A stretch of 64,000 bases of DNA from contig OZ024857.1 of the NCBI GenBank assembly GCA_964017155.1, forward strand, positions 35,613,741 through 35,677,740. Direction: 5' to 3'. This document shows, one piece after another, positions 1-11,046 of the stretch. Source of the DNA: Oasisia sp. SBJ-2009 (lineage: Eukaryota > Annelida > Polychaeta > Sabellida > Siboglinidae). The position numbers were made by a program, and so were the translations under genes. The notes below the pieces were generated by a model. That model was not told the DNA's origin, ran no database searches, and saw only the letters and a program-made list of their open reading frames with translations. Within the stretch, counting starts at the first letter, position 1. Each line of letters starts with the position of its first letter.

Positions 1-247
1 TAAATATGATAACTGTATCGAATTAACAGAGACAATCTTTATTGATATATGACATTTTGTATCTATGACATACTTGGATGACTTATTTTAAGTAGGCCTA
101 CTAAAATCTTAATGTATTTGAATATTTAAGACTTGATCATCCGGTCATGTTTTCATCGGGTGACTGTGTCAAAGCACGGAAAAATTTACTTGGCGTAAAC
201 GTTCTGAAAAAGGCCGATTAGTTCAAAGAGACCTTATAAGACCATAG
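1..247. other. AT-rich intergenic DNA, no gene seen
   Basis: No coding frame or RNA gene is supported. A TAGGCCTA palindrome lies at 93-100. The same 8-mer recurs at 3892 and 3970, a word I associate with several deuterostome genomes. That association comes from memory and is weak evidence for taxon. Confidence 0.6.
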
Positions 248-629
248 TATACAAACTACGTCAACATCACCGCTGATATAAGGTGTACAGGTCGTTGACA
301 CGATGTACGTCAACATCACCGCTGATATAAGGTATACAGGTCGATGACACGATGTACGTCAACATCACCGCTGATATAAGGTATACAGGTCGATGACACG
401 ATGTACGTCAACATCACCGCTGATATAAGGCATACAGGTCGATGACACGATGTACGTCAACATCACCGCTGATATAAGGTATACAGGTCGATGACACGAT
501 GTACGTCAACATCACCGCTGATATAAGGTATACAGGTCGATGACACGATGTACGTCAACATCACCGCTGGTATAAGGTATACAGGTCGATGACACGTTGT
601 ACGTCAACACCACCGCTGATATAGAGTAT
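248..629. repeat. 49-bp minisatellite, left homogeneous arm
   Basis: The word ACGTCAACA recurs at 258, 307, 356, 405, 454, 503, 552 and 601, always exactly 49 bp apart, giving about 7.6 copies. Neighbouring units differ by only one or a few substitutions, for example GTATAC against GCATAC near 430. The first unit is internally shortened: GTATAC at 248 is followed almost at once by ACGTC at 258. The last unit runs into the LINE remnant at about 630. A diverged arm of the same family lies on the other side of the LINE. Confidence 0.95.
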
Positions 630-1715
630 ACGTATGGTACCCTTCCAGTAGTCGTCTCATTCGTTTCGCCGGCCATCCTCTAGGTCTTTTCCTTTCGTAG
701 AGTTTCCATACCCAGTGTCCATCGGTTATCTCGTATCCTGCTGACGTGCCCTGCCCAGGTCCACTTCTGTCTCCTGACTTGTTCAATCACGTCTGTGACC
801 TTTGTCTTTTCTCTTAAACAGATGTTTGTTTTTCTGTCCCGGTATGTGATGTTTAACACACTCCTTTCCATTTTTGTTTGTACGGCTGCTAGCTTGTTCT
901 GTGTTTTGGTAGTGAGTGTCCATGTTACCGCGCCGTATGTCATTGCTGGAACTACGTATGAGTTATAGACTTGTCTCTTCAAGCATGTTCTAATGTTACC
1001 CTTGAAGATGTCGCGGTGCTTGGCGAACGCTGTCCACTCGGCCGCGATTCTTCTTTGAAACTTTGTTTCTGGTGTATCTCTGTCCCAAGTAGACGTAGGT
1101 TTCAACGTTCTCGGTCTGAGTGTTGTTGACATTATATTGGTGTGTCGTTTTCCAGCATCATCTTTATCTTTGACTAGTTCATCTTCAGACCCTGGTTTTC
1201 AATTTCATCAGCTAATTCCTAATTTGTTATAATTTATATGTTGTATTAGCGCATATGAGTATGTCGTCGATGAAGCGAAGATGACTAAGATATTCGCCGT
1301 CTATCTTCAAGCCTCAGGTTTCGCAAGTCAGTCGTCAGAATATGCTTTCGAGTGCGGCTATAAACAGCTTGGACGATATGGTATCTCCCTGTCGTACTCC
1401 TCTCCTGTTCTCTCCTATCTTGTTGCTTTCTTTGTGTGTGTGGACTGTTATCGAGCTATTGGTGTAGGTTTCCTTCAAGAGTCTGATGTACACAACTTCT
1501 ATCCCTGTTCTTGAAGCGAGGTCAGTATTGCTTGAGTTTGCACTGAGTCGAAGGCTTTCTCGTAATCGACGAATGCTATTCTGACTGGGATATTATAATA
1601 TTCTCTGCAATTTTACTTCAGTTGGTTTACGACGTGGATGTGGTCTGTCGTTGAGTATCTGCTTCTGAATCCAACTTGCTCTTGTGGCTGGTTTTCGTCT
1701 AGTGTCTTATCTAGC

Positions 1716-1718
<3 letters not shown>
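630..1718 (-). mobile_element. Decayed non-LTR retrotransposon (LINE), 5'-truncated
   Basis: Translating the minus strand gives pieces of a LINE reverse transcriptase in the expected order from about 1716 down to 637. There is no endonuclease domain and no 5' region, so the element is 5'-truncated, as is usual for LINEs. The coding 3' end stops at about 637, directly against the 49-bp minisatellite, with no visible 3' UTR or poly(A) tail. The conserved C-terminal segment recalls RTE-like elements of invertebrates, but the clade call is from memory. No target-site duplication is evident. Confidence 0.85.
637..1716 (-). pseudogene. LINE reverse transcriptase pseudogene (partial)
   Basis: The product was an RNA-directed DNA polymerase for target-primed retrotransposition. 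Read down the minus strand, the following are visible: a GFRSRYSTTDHI finger segment at about 1640-1676; motif A, FVDYEKAFDSV, at about 1541-1573; VRQGDT at about 1381-1398; the catalytic motif as FIDD at 1263-1274, in place of the common FADD; then a thumb and C-terminal region including PAMTYGAVTW (about 920-949) and KWTWAGHV (about 745-769). The longest surviving frame is 150 codons (680-1132). Lesions include an in-frame stop after the finger segment (about 1616), a one-base frameshift near 1513, stops at about 1324 and 1303 between VRQGDT and FIDD, and a frame change below about 690. It cannot encode an active enzyme. Confidence 0.85.

Positions 1719-1760
<42 letters not shown>
1719..1760. 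repeat. (TA)21 microsatellite
   Basis: An uninterrupted TA dinucleotide run of about 42 bp sits exactly between the 5'-truncated end of the LINE remnant and the resumption of the 49-bp minisatellite at GTATAC (1761). It probably grew from the junction. Confidence 0.97.
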
Positions 1761-1763
<3 letters not shown>

Positions 1764-2160
1764 TACAAGTCAATGACACGTTGTACGTCAATTAACATTT
1801 TTTTGCTGATATAGGGTACACAGATTGATGAATGACACATTGTACATCAACATCACCGTTGATATAGGGAATAGGAGTTGATGACACACCGTACGTCACC
1901 ATCTTCGCTTATATAAAATATAAAGGTCGGTGACACGTTATACGTCAACATAACCGCTGATATAGGGCATACTGGTCGATGACATGTTGTACGTCAATAT
2001 CACCACTGAAATAGGGTATACACGTCGATGACACGTTATTTATCAACATCTTCGCTGATATAGGATATGCACGAGATGCCATGTTGTATGTCAACATCAT
2101 CGTCAACGTCAACGCTGATATGGGCATACAGGTCGATAACACGTTGTACGCCAACAACAA
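1761..2160. repeat. 49-bp minisatellite, right diverged arm
   Basis: The same family as 248-629. ACGTC or close variants start at 1785, 1844, 1893, 1942, 1991, 2040, 2088 and 2148. Four consecutive intervals, starting from 1844, are 49 bp, the next is 48 bp, and the first and last are expanded by insertions. Units carry many substitutions, for example TATCAACATCTTCGC and ACATCAACATCACCG. This arm is clearly less homogeneous than the left one. Confidence 0.9.
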
Positions 2161-2795
2161 CAAGGGCCAACAACTACCTGGCGTCGTACTGAACCACCTG
2201 AGCATACCGCGTAAGATGAGGCTGATGTCACACGGTACAGGGTGATAACAAAACATAGCCTGTGACTAGCTGTGTGTTGACATCAACGCAACTAAAGATG
2301 TATTTACAATAGCGCATACTAACTAGTGTAATTCGGGGTTGCGCTTTTGATGTCATGAATAAATTAAACGCACACGGCGGTTTGTGTGTAGGGCAGAAAG
2401 CGGCTGCTGCAACACGGGCGCTCACATGTAAACAGGGCGGTGTGTCGTTGTCCACAAGTTCATACCCGGTGGTCAGGCCCATGAAAATGCAATTGTTCAC
2501 TTTTTATAATTTATCAGTGTGGATAAAGTAAAGTCGATGACTAAAAAAACTTAAAGTAATTATTACTCTATTTTCATGCAAAAGACATACTTAACGCTCG
2601 TATACATAAATAAATACGATAAAAACAATATATATGTATACAAAATAAGGCAAGATAAAATATTAAATATTTAAAATATTTAGATCAATGTCTAGAAATG
2701 CTATGGAATATTTAAAATGTCAACAGTAACATGCATGGTACACCACATGCATGCTTGGTACACCACAGTCTGCACATGTGCTGCGTGATACGATG
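2161..2795. other. Unique intergenic DNA, no gene seen
   Basis: The base composition is mixed, and AT-rich after about 2500. Open frames here are short, have no recognisable domain and show no codon bias that I can judge. I annotate no gene. Confidence 0.5.
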
Positions 2796-2874
2796 TGTGT
2801 CCGTGTCCGTGTCGGTGTCCGTGTCCGTGCCCGTGCCCGTGCCCGTGCCCGTGCCCGTGCCAGTGTCAGTGTCA
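2796..2874. repeat. Hexanucleotide repeat (TGTCCG/TGCCCG)n
   Basis: About 13 hexamers, with GTGTCC-type units at the left, GTGCCC-type units in the centre and GTCAGT-type units at the right. The smooth change of variant along the tract is typical of replication slippage with point-mutation spread. It accounts for the Arg/Ala-rich and Thr/Gly/Asp-rich open frames in this interval. Confidence 0.93.
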
Positions 2875-3030
2875 AGCCTCAAAGCTGTACGGGCCTGAGA
2901 CATCGTATCCCGATAATGACAGTTTCTGGCTATAGCGATTCAACGGTACGCTGTCAAGATGGTTTATTTGGTCAGCCAAGTGTGCCATTACTCACGTGTC
3001 CATCCATAAAAAGAACTAATTACTAACAGT
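2875..3030. other. Unique intergenic DNA, nothing recognised
   Basis: A short unique interval between two microsatellites. No RNA gene or domain is seen. Confidence 0.5.
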
Positions 3031-3090
3031 TGTCTGTCTGTCTGTCTGTCTGTCTGTACGCCTGTACGCCTGTACGCCTGTACGCCTGTC
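3031..3090. repeat. (TCTG)n followed by (TGTACGCC)4
   Basis: A TCTG tetranucleotide run (about 3031-3056) passes without a break into four copies of the octamer TGTACGCC (about 3055-3086), then back to TCTG. The octamer can be read as two altered tetramers, TACG and CCTG. It is therefore a small higher-order repeat inside a tetranucleotide tract. Confidence 0.93.
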
Positions 3091-4662
3091 TGTATATCTG
3101 AACTCATAATTGCCTGATTGCAATGTGTCCTAGACCAGCACTGCAGTGTTTCGTGCTTTATTGTGTAGGCCTCGTTGACCTACAATTCTCCAAATAGTAG
3201 TCTACACAAAGGAACGTCTCGGAAACGTTTTCGAAGTTGTCATGCATGCGTTGACAGCTTGACACTCCTTTCAAAAAGGTTGGTGACCATGTTCTACAAT
3301 AGCAGCCACACCACTGTGTTTTCTCGAAAGCATCAGTATAATTGTTAATGTATAGAGTGTAGCAACCCAAGTGCTGCGCCGTACATACCACCTTAGACGA
3401 GGTCACACGAGCAGCCGTACACGTCCACTGCCGAGCCGCTCGCTCAAACCAAGTTCGCCTGACAGCACAGCCACAAAAGTGACAGTGTCAGTCTGCCAGC
3501 GCGACCAAAGTGCACACTCACCGTTTGTCACGGACTTGAACGCGAACAAAAGTGGGAGTGGTTTCATGCTACACCGTCACCGTCGTACACATCTATTGCT
3601 CATTTTTATGGTTTGTCTCGTCGTACATACTGGTTTAATATATACGCTGAACGACTTTAGTTACGCATTTGTTGTTGTCTTTTTCTCTCTCGCGTAACTG
3701 GTCTCCTGATACTGACAATTTTTTTAAATATCGCTCACATGTGATATTCTTAATTTAGGCTATTAAGTATTACGTGTATATAAAAATGCACATAGGCTAT
3801 AAAAGGTCGCTCAATCTCGAACGTCTCTTCCATTTACCGCCATTTTCAACGAAACAATGCAGCATAAACATTCTTGTAAATATCACAAGAATAGGCCTAC
3901 TTTTTTATTATACATATGCTTGTTCTATGACATGCAGTTGTATTTTCTTTCAATATGTATTTTTCACTGTAGGCCTAAGCACTTCCTAAATAATATTCAG
4001 CCGTCACAGCAATTTTCACAGTTGATTGTTTCATCAATCAATATAATATATATATATAATTAATGTTCTACAGTGGCTGTGTCAGTGGTCAGGTTCAAAT
4101 GTATCCTTCGATTGCAGCATTTAGGTAACAGCTATCATTTCAAATTGTGTGTTCTAGCATCAGATATGTGAGATAAATTGTTTGTCAACGGCACCGTCAT
4201 GTATGACTTTCATCAGTCCTTTCTGAAACGAATCGATGAACTGAGTCATTAAGACATTGAATCTGTTTCAACATACTTGGGAAGTTAGGCCATAAATATA
4301 CTGTGGTGTATGTTTGTAAACTAAACGATTGTTTGCATTGACCACACTGTCATAACTACAGCAATTTACGCTGCGTACAGTATTAATGATGTTTGGGTAG
4401 TATGTATGTTTAATGGGCTTTGCGCATTTCATGGATTTAGTAGTAACATAACAAAAATTATTATAATTTTGCAACGTATAATGATTACATAATATGGTTA
4501 ACAGCTATGTAAACATGGGTATGAAAAGCATAATCAAAGCACATACAAAGAATTCCCGTTAGTCAAACAAATTGTGAATGTTACACTGATGTTGTTGTGA
4601 TGTTATAACTGTTCAGTAAACATTTATATCTTGCAAATGGGATCTGCTCACGACAGTCCAGT
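3091..4662. other. Intergenic DNA, no supported gene
   Basis: TAGGCCTA palindromes occur at 3892 and 3970, and a short AT-dinucleotide run lies near 4040-4060. The interval 3380-3560 is more GC-rich and CpG-containing than its surroundings and could be a diverged exon or regulatory stretch. Its 108-codon open frame (3371-3697) shows no domain, signal peptide or repeat that I recognise, so I do not call a gene. Confidence 0.5.
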
Positions 4663-4677
4663 AGCGCCACCAAGCGG
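4663..4677 (-). promoter_or_regulatory. CTCF-like motif (candidate)
   Basis: The minus strand reads CCGCTTGGTGGCGCT. It keeps the CC(A/G)C..GG.GGCGC skeleton of the vertebrate CTCF core as I remember it, with weaker bases at two or three positions. It lies about 600 bp outside the satellite boundary. A 15-bp match in 5 kb of unique sequence can arise by chance, so this is only a candidate. Confidence 0.3.
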
Positions 4678-5196
4678 ATACAGGTTCACGTGACTGACGA
4701 ACTACGTAAATGGCGTCACAAACGTATCCTGACAGTGCACGATGAATAGATCGCTGCAGGTCATCTTCAACGAAAACGTTAGAATATCTCGGTGAATTAC
4801 ACCTCATAGGGAGAGGATGTAACACAGCCTACTTTGACTTTTTAAATGTTCTTTACAAAAGCAGTGGTAGTGCAATGATGTTAACTTAAAAATTAGACAA
4901 AGGAATATTAATATGCAGGTAACGCGTGTAGGCAACGTTTTGAGGCGCCAGTGCAAGAACAGTGAGGGGGAGAACCGTACACAGAAGGTGGCACTACAAA
5001 CAAGTAGCGAGGTTGGAAGAGACGACAGAAAAGGAGAACAAACAGCACCTGTTAACAACGCTCAGTTGTTCAGGTAATACACGCAGGCAATAAGGCCATA
5101 TGATTTCTCGATCGCTAAGTGTGGCACAATAAGACGTATGTTGATTTTATCAATATCAAAATAGGCTCTTTGATGCAGCAGTCGTTATACATTGTG
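4678..5196. other. Unique flank of the satellite
   Basis: No gene is supported. An 84-codon hydrophobic open frame on the minus strand (4804-5058) has no recognised domain. The stretch 5073-5100 (CAGG, CAA, TAAGG) and ATCAAAATAG at 5155-5164 resemble, with gaps, successive parts of the satellite's spacer module. The ancestral homology may therefore extend further left than 5197. Confidence 0.45.
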
Positions 5197-5230
5197 CATA
5201 GTTGTCTACATAATGTAAGATATGTACCAC
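5197..5230 (+). repeat. Diverged copy of the spacer right half, at the array edge
   Basis: Ungapped comparison with spacer positions 18935-18968 gives 28 identities in 34 bases, including the shared TTGTCTAC at the left and GTACCAC at the right end. In every spacer copy GTACCAC is followed at once by tetramer satellite. Here tetramers begin 10 bp later, at 5241. Position and order match, so this looks like the single-copy relative from which the spacer module was derived, or an old eroded edge copy. Confidence 0.8.
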
Positions 5231-5240
5231 CATGTTCTAA

Positions 5241-5288
5241 CAATCAACCAGTTAATCAATCAGTAAATGAACCAATAAATCAATCACT
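5241..5288 (+). repeat. AT-rich tetramer run leading into the satellite
   Basis: From 5241 the sequence falls into 12 tetramers: CAAT CAAC CAGT TAAT CAAT, then CAGT AAAT GAAC CAAT AAAT, then CAAT CACT. CAGC follows at 5289 in the same phase. Eight of the 12 fit CANN. This is a degenerate tetranucleotide repeat with T or A where the main array has C, and it may preserve a precursor of the CANC satellite. Confidence 0.8.
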
Positions 5289-6074
5289 CAGCCAGCCAGC
5301 CACCCACCCACCCACCCAACGACCCAGCCATCCAGCCACCCAGCCATCCACCCACACAGCCGGACAGCCACCCAGCCATTCAGGCACCCAGCCACCCAGC
5401 CACCCAGCCAACCAGCCACCCAGCCACCCAGCCACCCAGCCATCCAGCCACCCAGCCACCCATGCAGCTAGCCAGCCACCAACCAAGACAGCCACCCAGC
5501 CAGCCACCAAGTCACCCAACCACCCAGCCACCCAGCCACCCAGCCACCCAGCCACCCACCCATCCACCCAGCCCGCTATCCAGCCACCCAGCCAGCCAGC
5601 CACCAAGCCAGCCACCCAGCCAGCCACCCAGCCAGCTACTCAGCCACTCAACCATCCAGCCACCTAGCCACGCCACCCAGCCACCCAGCCATCCAGCCAC
5701 CCAGCCACCCAGCCACCCAGCCATCCACCCAGTCAGCCACCCGGCCACCCAGCCACCCAGCCAGCCACCCAGCCACCCACCCACACAGCCACCAACCAGC
5801 CAGATTCACAGCCACCCACCCAGCCAGCCAGCCAGTCAGCCACACAGCCAGCCACCCAACCAGCAAACCAGCCACCCAGCCACCCAGCCATCCAGCCACC
5901 CAGCCAGCCACCAAACCAGCCACGCAGTCACCCAGCCAGCCAGCCACCCAGCCATCCAGCCACCCAGCCACCCAGCCACCCACCCATCCACCCAGTCAGC
6001 CACCCGGCCACCCAGCCAGCCACCCAGCCACCCACCCACACCGCCACCAACCAGCCAGATTCACAGCCACCCAC

Positions 6075-6119
<45 letters not shown>

Positions 6120-8169
6120 CACACAGCCAGCCACCCAGCCACCCAGCCATCCAGCCACCCAGCCAGCCACCCAGCCAGCTACCCAGCCACTCAGCCATCC
6201 AGCCACCTAGCCACGCCACCCAGCCACCCAGCCATCCAGCCACCCACCCAGCCACGCAGCCACCCATCCAGCCACCCAGCCACCCACACCCTACCACCCA
6301 GCCACCCAGCCATCCACCCATCCACCCAGTCAGCCACCCGGCCACCCAGCCAACCACCCAGCCACCCAGCCAGCCACCCACACATCCAGCCATCCAGCCA
6401 CCCACCCAGCCAGCCACCCAGCCACCCAGCCAGCCACCCAGCCACCCAGCCAGCCACCCAGCCACCCAGCCACTCAGCCAGCCACCCAGCCACCCATCCA
6501 TCCAGCCACCCAGCCACCCATCCACCCATCCAGCCACCCAGCCACCCAGCCAGCCACCAAGCCACCCAGCCACCCAGCCACCCAGCCACCCAGCCAGCCA
6601 ACCAGCCACCCAGCCACCCAGCCATCCAACCACCCACCCTACCACCCAGCCACCCAGCCACACACCCATCCACCCATTCAGCCACCCGGCCACCCAGCCA
6701 ACCACCCAGCCACCCAGCCAGCCACCCACACATCCAGCCATCCAGCCACCCACCCACCCAGCCACCCAGCCAGCCACCCAGCCACCCAGCCAGCCACCCA
6801 GCCACCCATCCATCCAGCCACCCAGCCATCCACCCATCCAGCCACCCAGCCACCCAGCCAGCCACCAAGCCACCCAGCCACCCACCCATCCACCCAGTCA
6901 GCCACCCGGCCACCCAGCCAACCGCCCAGCCACCCAGCCAGCCACCCACCCTTCCAGCCATCCAGCCACCCACCCACCCAGCCACCCAGCCAGCCACCCA
7001 GCCAGCCACCCAGCCACCCAGCCAGCCACCCAGCCACCCAGCCACTCAGCCAGCCACCCAGCCACCCATCCATCCAGCCAGCCACCCACCCATCCAGCCA
7101 CCCAGCCACCCAGCCAGCCACCACGTCACCCAACCACCCAGCCACCCAGCCACCCAGCCACCCAGCCACCCACCCATCCACCCAGCCCGCTATCCAGCCA
7201 CCCAGCCAGCCAGCCACCCAGCCAGCCACCCAGCCAGCCACCCAGCCAGCCACCCAGCCAGCTACCCAGCCACTCAACCATCCAGCCACCTAGCCACGCC
7301 ACCCAGCCACCCAGCCATCCAGCCACCCAGCTACCCAGCCACCCAGCCATCCACCCAGTCAGCCACCCGGCCACCCAGCCAGCCACCCAGCCACCCAGCC
7401 ACCCACCCACACAGCCACCAACCAGCCAGATTCACAGCCACCCACCCAGCCAGCCAGCCAGTCAGCCACACAGCCAGCCACCCAACCAGCAAACCAGCCA
7501 CCCAGCCACCCAGCCATCCAGCCACCCAGCCAGCCACCCAGCCACCCATCCACACAGCCACCAACCAGCCAGATTCACAGCCACCCACCCAGCCAGCCAG
7601 CCAGCCAGTCAGCCACACAGCCAGCCAACCAACCAGCCACCCAGCCACCCAGCCACCCAGCCATCCAGCCACCCAGCCAGCCACCCAGCCAGCTACCCAG
7701 CCTCTCAGCCATCCAGCCACCTAGCCACGCCACCCAACCACCTAGCCACGCCACCCAACCAACCACCCAGACATCCAGCCACCCACCCAGCCACGCAGCC
7801 ACCCAGCCACCCAACCATCCAGCCACCCAGCCACCCACCCTACCACCCAGCCACCCAGCCAACCACCTAGCCACCCAGCCAGCCACCCACCCATCCAGCC
7901 ATCCAGCCACCCACCCACCCAGCCACCCAGCCAGCCACCCAGCCACCCAGCCAGCCACCCAGCCACCCAGCCACCCAGCCACCTAGCCACCCAGGCACCC
8001 AGCCACCCAGCCACCCACCCATCCACCCATCCACCCAGCCCGCCATCCAGCCACCCAGCCAGCCAGCCACCCAGCCAGCCACCCAGCCAGCTACCCAGCC
8101 ACTCAACCATCCAGCCACCCAGCCACCCACCCACACCGCCACCAACCAGCCAGATTCACAGCCACCCAC

Positions 8170-8214
<45 letters not shown>

Positions 8215-11009
8215 CACACAGCCAGCCACCCAACCAGCCACCCAGCCACCCAGCCATCCAGCCACCCAGCCAGCCACCCAGCCAGCTACCCAGCCACTCA
8301 GCCATCCAGCCACCTAGCCACGCCACCCAGCCACCCAGCCATCCAGCCACCCACCCAGCCACGCAGCCACCCATCCAGCCACCCAGCCACCCACACCCTA
8401 CCACCCAGCCACCCAGCCATCCACCCATCCACCCAGTCAGCCACCCGGCCACCCAGCCAACCACCCAGCCACCCAGCCAGCCACCCACACATCCAGCCAT
8501 CCAGCCACCCACCCAGCCAGCCACCCAGCCACCCAGCCAGCCACCCAGCCAGCCACCCAGCCACCCAGCCAGCCACCCAGCCACCCAGCCACTCAGCCAG
8601 CCACCCAGCCACCCATCCATCCAGCCACCCAGCCACCCATCCACCCATCCAGCCACCCAGCCACCCAGCCAGCCACCAAGCCACCCAGCCACCCAGCCAC
8701 CCAGCCACCCAGCCAGCCAACCAGCCACCCAGCCACCCAGCCATCCAACCACCCACCCTACCACCCAGCCACCCAGCCACACACCCATCCACCCATTCAG
8801 CCACCCGGCCACCCAGCCAACCACCCAGCCACCCAGCCAGCCACCCACACATCCAGCCATCCAGCCACCCACCCACCCAGCCACCCAGCCAGCCACCCAG
8901 CCAGCCACCCAGCCACCCAGCCAGCCACCCAGCCACCCAGCCACCCAGCCACCCATCCATCCAGCCACCCAGCCATCCACCCATCCAGCCACCCAGCCAC
9001 CCAGCCAGCCACCAAGCCACCCAGCCACCCACCCATCCACCCAGTCAGCCACCCGGCCACCCAGCCAACCGCCCAGCCACCCAGCCAGCCACCCACCCTT
9101 CCAGCCATCCAGCCACCCACCCACCCAGCCACCCAGCCAGCCACCCAGCCAGCCACCCAGCCACCCAGCCAGCCACCCAGCCACCCAGCCACTCAGCCAG
9201 CCACCCAGCCACCCATCCATCCAGCCAGCCACCCACCCATCCAGCCACCCAGCCACCCAGCCAGCCACCACGTCACCCAACCACCCAGCCACCCAGCCAC
9301 CCAGCCACCCAGCCACCCAGCCACCCACCCATCCACCCAGCCCGCTATCCAGCCACCCAGCCAGCCAGCCACCCAGCCAGCCACCCAGCCAGCCACCCAG
9401 CCAGCTACCCAGCCACTCAACCATCCAGCCACCTAGCCACGCCACCCAGCCACCCAGCCATCCAGCCACCCAGCCACCCAGCCACCCAGCCATCCACCCA
9501 GTCAGCCACCCGGCCACCCAGCCAGCCACCCAGCCACCCAGCCAGCCACCCAGCCACCCACCCACACAGCCACCAACCAGCCAGATTCACAGCCACCCAC
9601 CCAGCCAGCCAGCCAGTCAGCCACACAGCCAGCCACCCAACCAGCAAACCAGCCACCCAGCCACCCAGCCATCCAGCCACCCAGCCAGCCACCCAGCCAC
9701 CCATCCACACAGCCACCAACCAGCCAGATTCACAGCCACCCACCCAGCCAGCCAGCCAGCCAGTCAGCCACACAGCCAGCCAACCAACCAGCCACCCAGC
9801 CACCCAGCCACCCAGCCATCCAGCCACCCAGCCAGCCACCCAGCCAGCTACCCAGCCTCTCAGCCATCCAGCCACCTAGCCACGCCACCCAACCACCTAG
9901 CCACGCCACCCAACCAACCACCCAGACATCCAGCCACCCACCCAGCCACGCAGCCACCCAGCCACCCAACCATCCAGCCACCCAGCCACCCACCCTACCA
10001 CCCAGCCACCCAGCCAACCACCTAGCCACCCAGCCAGCCACCCACCCATCCAGCCATCCAGCCACCCACCCACCCAGCCACCCAGCCAGCCACCCAGCCA
10101 CCCAGCCAGCCACCCAGCCACCCAGCCACCCAGCCACCTAGCCACCCAGGCACCCAGCCACCCAGCCACCCACCCATCCACCCATCCACCCAGCCCGCCA
10201 TCCAGCCACCCAGCCAGCCACCCAGCCAGCCACCCAGCCAGCTACCCAGCCACTCAACCATCCAGCCACCTAGCCACGCCACCCAGCCACCCAGCCATCC
10301 AGCCACCCAGCCAGCCACCAAACCAGCCACCCAGTCACCCAGCCAGCCAGCCACCAAGCCATCCAGCCACCCAGCCACCCAGCCACCCAGCCACCCAGCC
10401 ACCCACCCATCCACCCATCCACCCAGTCAGCCACCCGGCCACCCATCCAGCCAGCCCGCTATCCAGCCACCCAGCCAGCCAGCCACCCAGCCAGCCACCC
10501 AGCCAGCCACCCAGCCAGCTACCCAGCCACTCAACCATCCAGCCACCTAGCCACGCCACCCAGCCACCCAGCCATCCAGCCACCCAGCCACCCAGCCACC
10601 CAGCCATCCACCCAGTCAGCCACCCGGCCACCCAGCCAGCCACCCAGCCACCCAGCCAGCCACCCAGCCACCCACCCACACAGCCACCAACCAGCCAGAT
10701 TCACAGCCACCCACCCAGCCAGCCAGCCAGTCAGCCACACAGCCAGCCACCCAACCAGCAAACCAGCCACCCAGCCACCCAGCCACCCAGCCATCCAGCC
10801 ACCCAGCCAGCCACCAAACCAGCCACCCAGTCACCCAGCCAGCCAGCCACCCAGCCATCCAGCCACCCAGCCACCCAGCCACCCAGCCACCCAGCCACCC
10901 AGCCACCCACCCATCCACCCATCCACCCAGTCAGCCACCCGGCCACCCAGCCAGCCACCCAGCCACCCACCCACACCGCCACCAACCAGCCAGATTCACA
11001 GCCACCCAC

Positions 11010-11046
<37 letters not shown>

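Noticed and set aside
1281..1514. 77-codon plus-strand open frame
   Set aside because: It is a shadow of the LINE reverse transcriptase, which reads on the minus strand here.
1945..2500. Minus-strand open frames of 103 and 90 codons
   Set aside because: The first lies largely in the diverged 49-bp repeats. The second has no recognisable features.
2712..3026. Short open frames rich in Arg/Ala or Thr/Gly/Asp
   Set aside because: They are translations of the hexanucleotide microsatellite at 2796-2874.
3371..3697. 108-codon open frame in a GC-richer stretch
   Set aside because: It has no recognisable domain, no supporting splice signals that I can defend and only chance-level length. It is noted in the intergenic entry.
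5462..7870. 802-codon open frame encoding a Pro/His/Gln/Ser/Thr-rich protein
   Set aside because: All other frames on both strands are also open, because the CANC motif cannot form stops. The composition follows from the 4-bp repeat. There is no unique domain and no credible start context.
8210..9565. 451-codon minus-strand frame rich in Gly-Trp-Leu/Val-Ala (and similar frames elsewhere)
   Set aside because: It is the GNTG translation of the satellite, not a transmembrane or Trp-rich protein.
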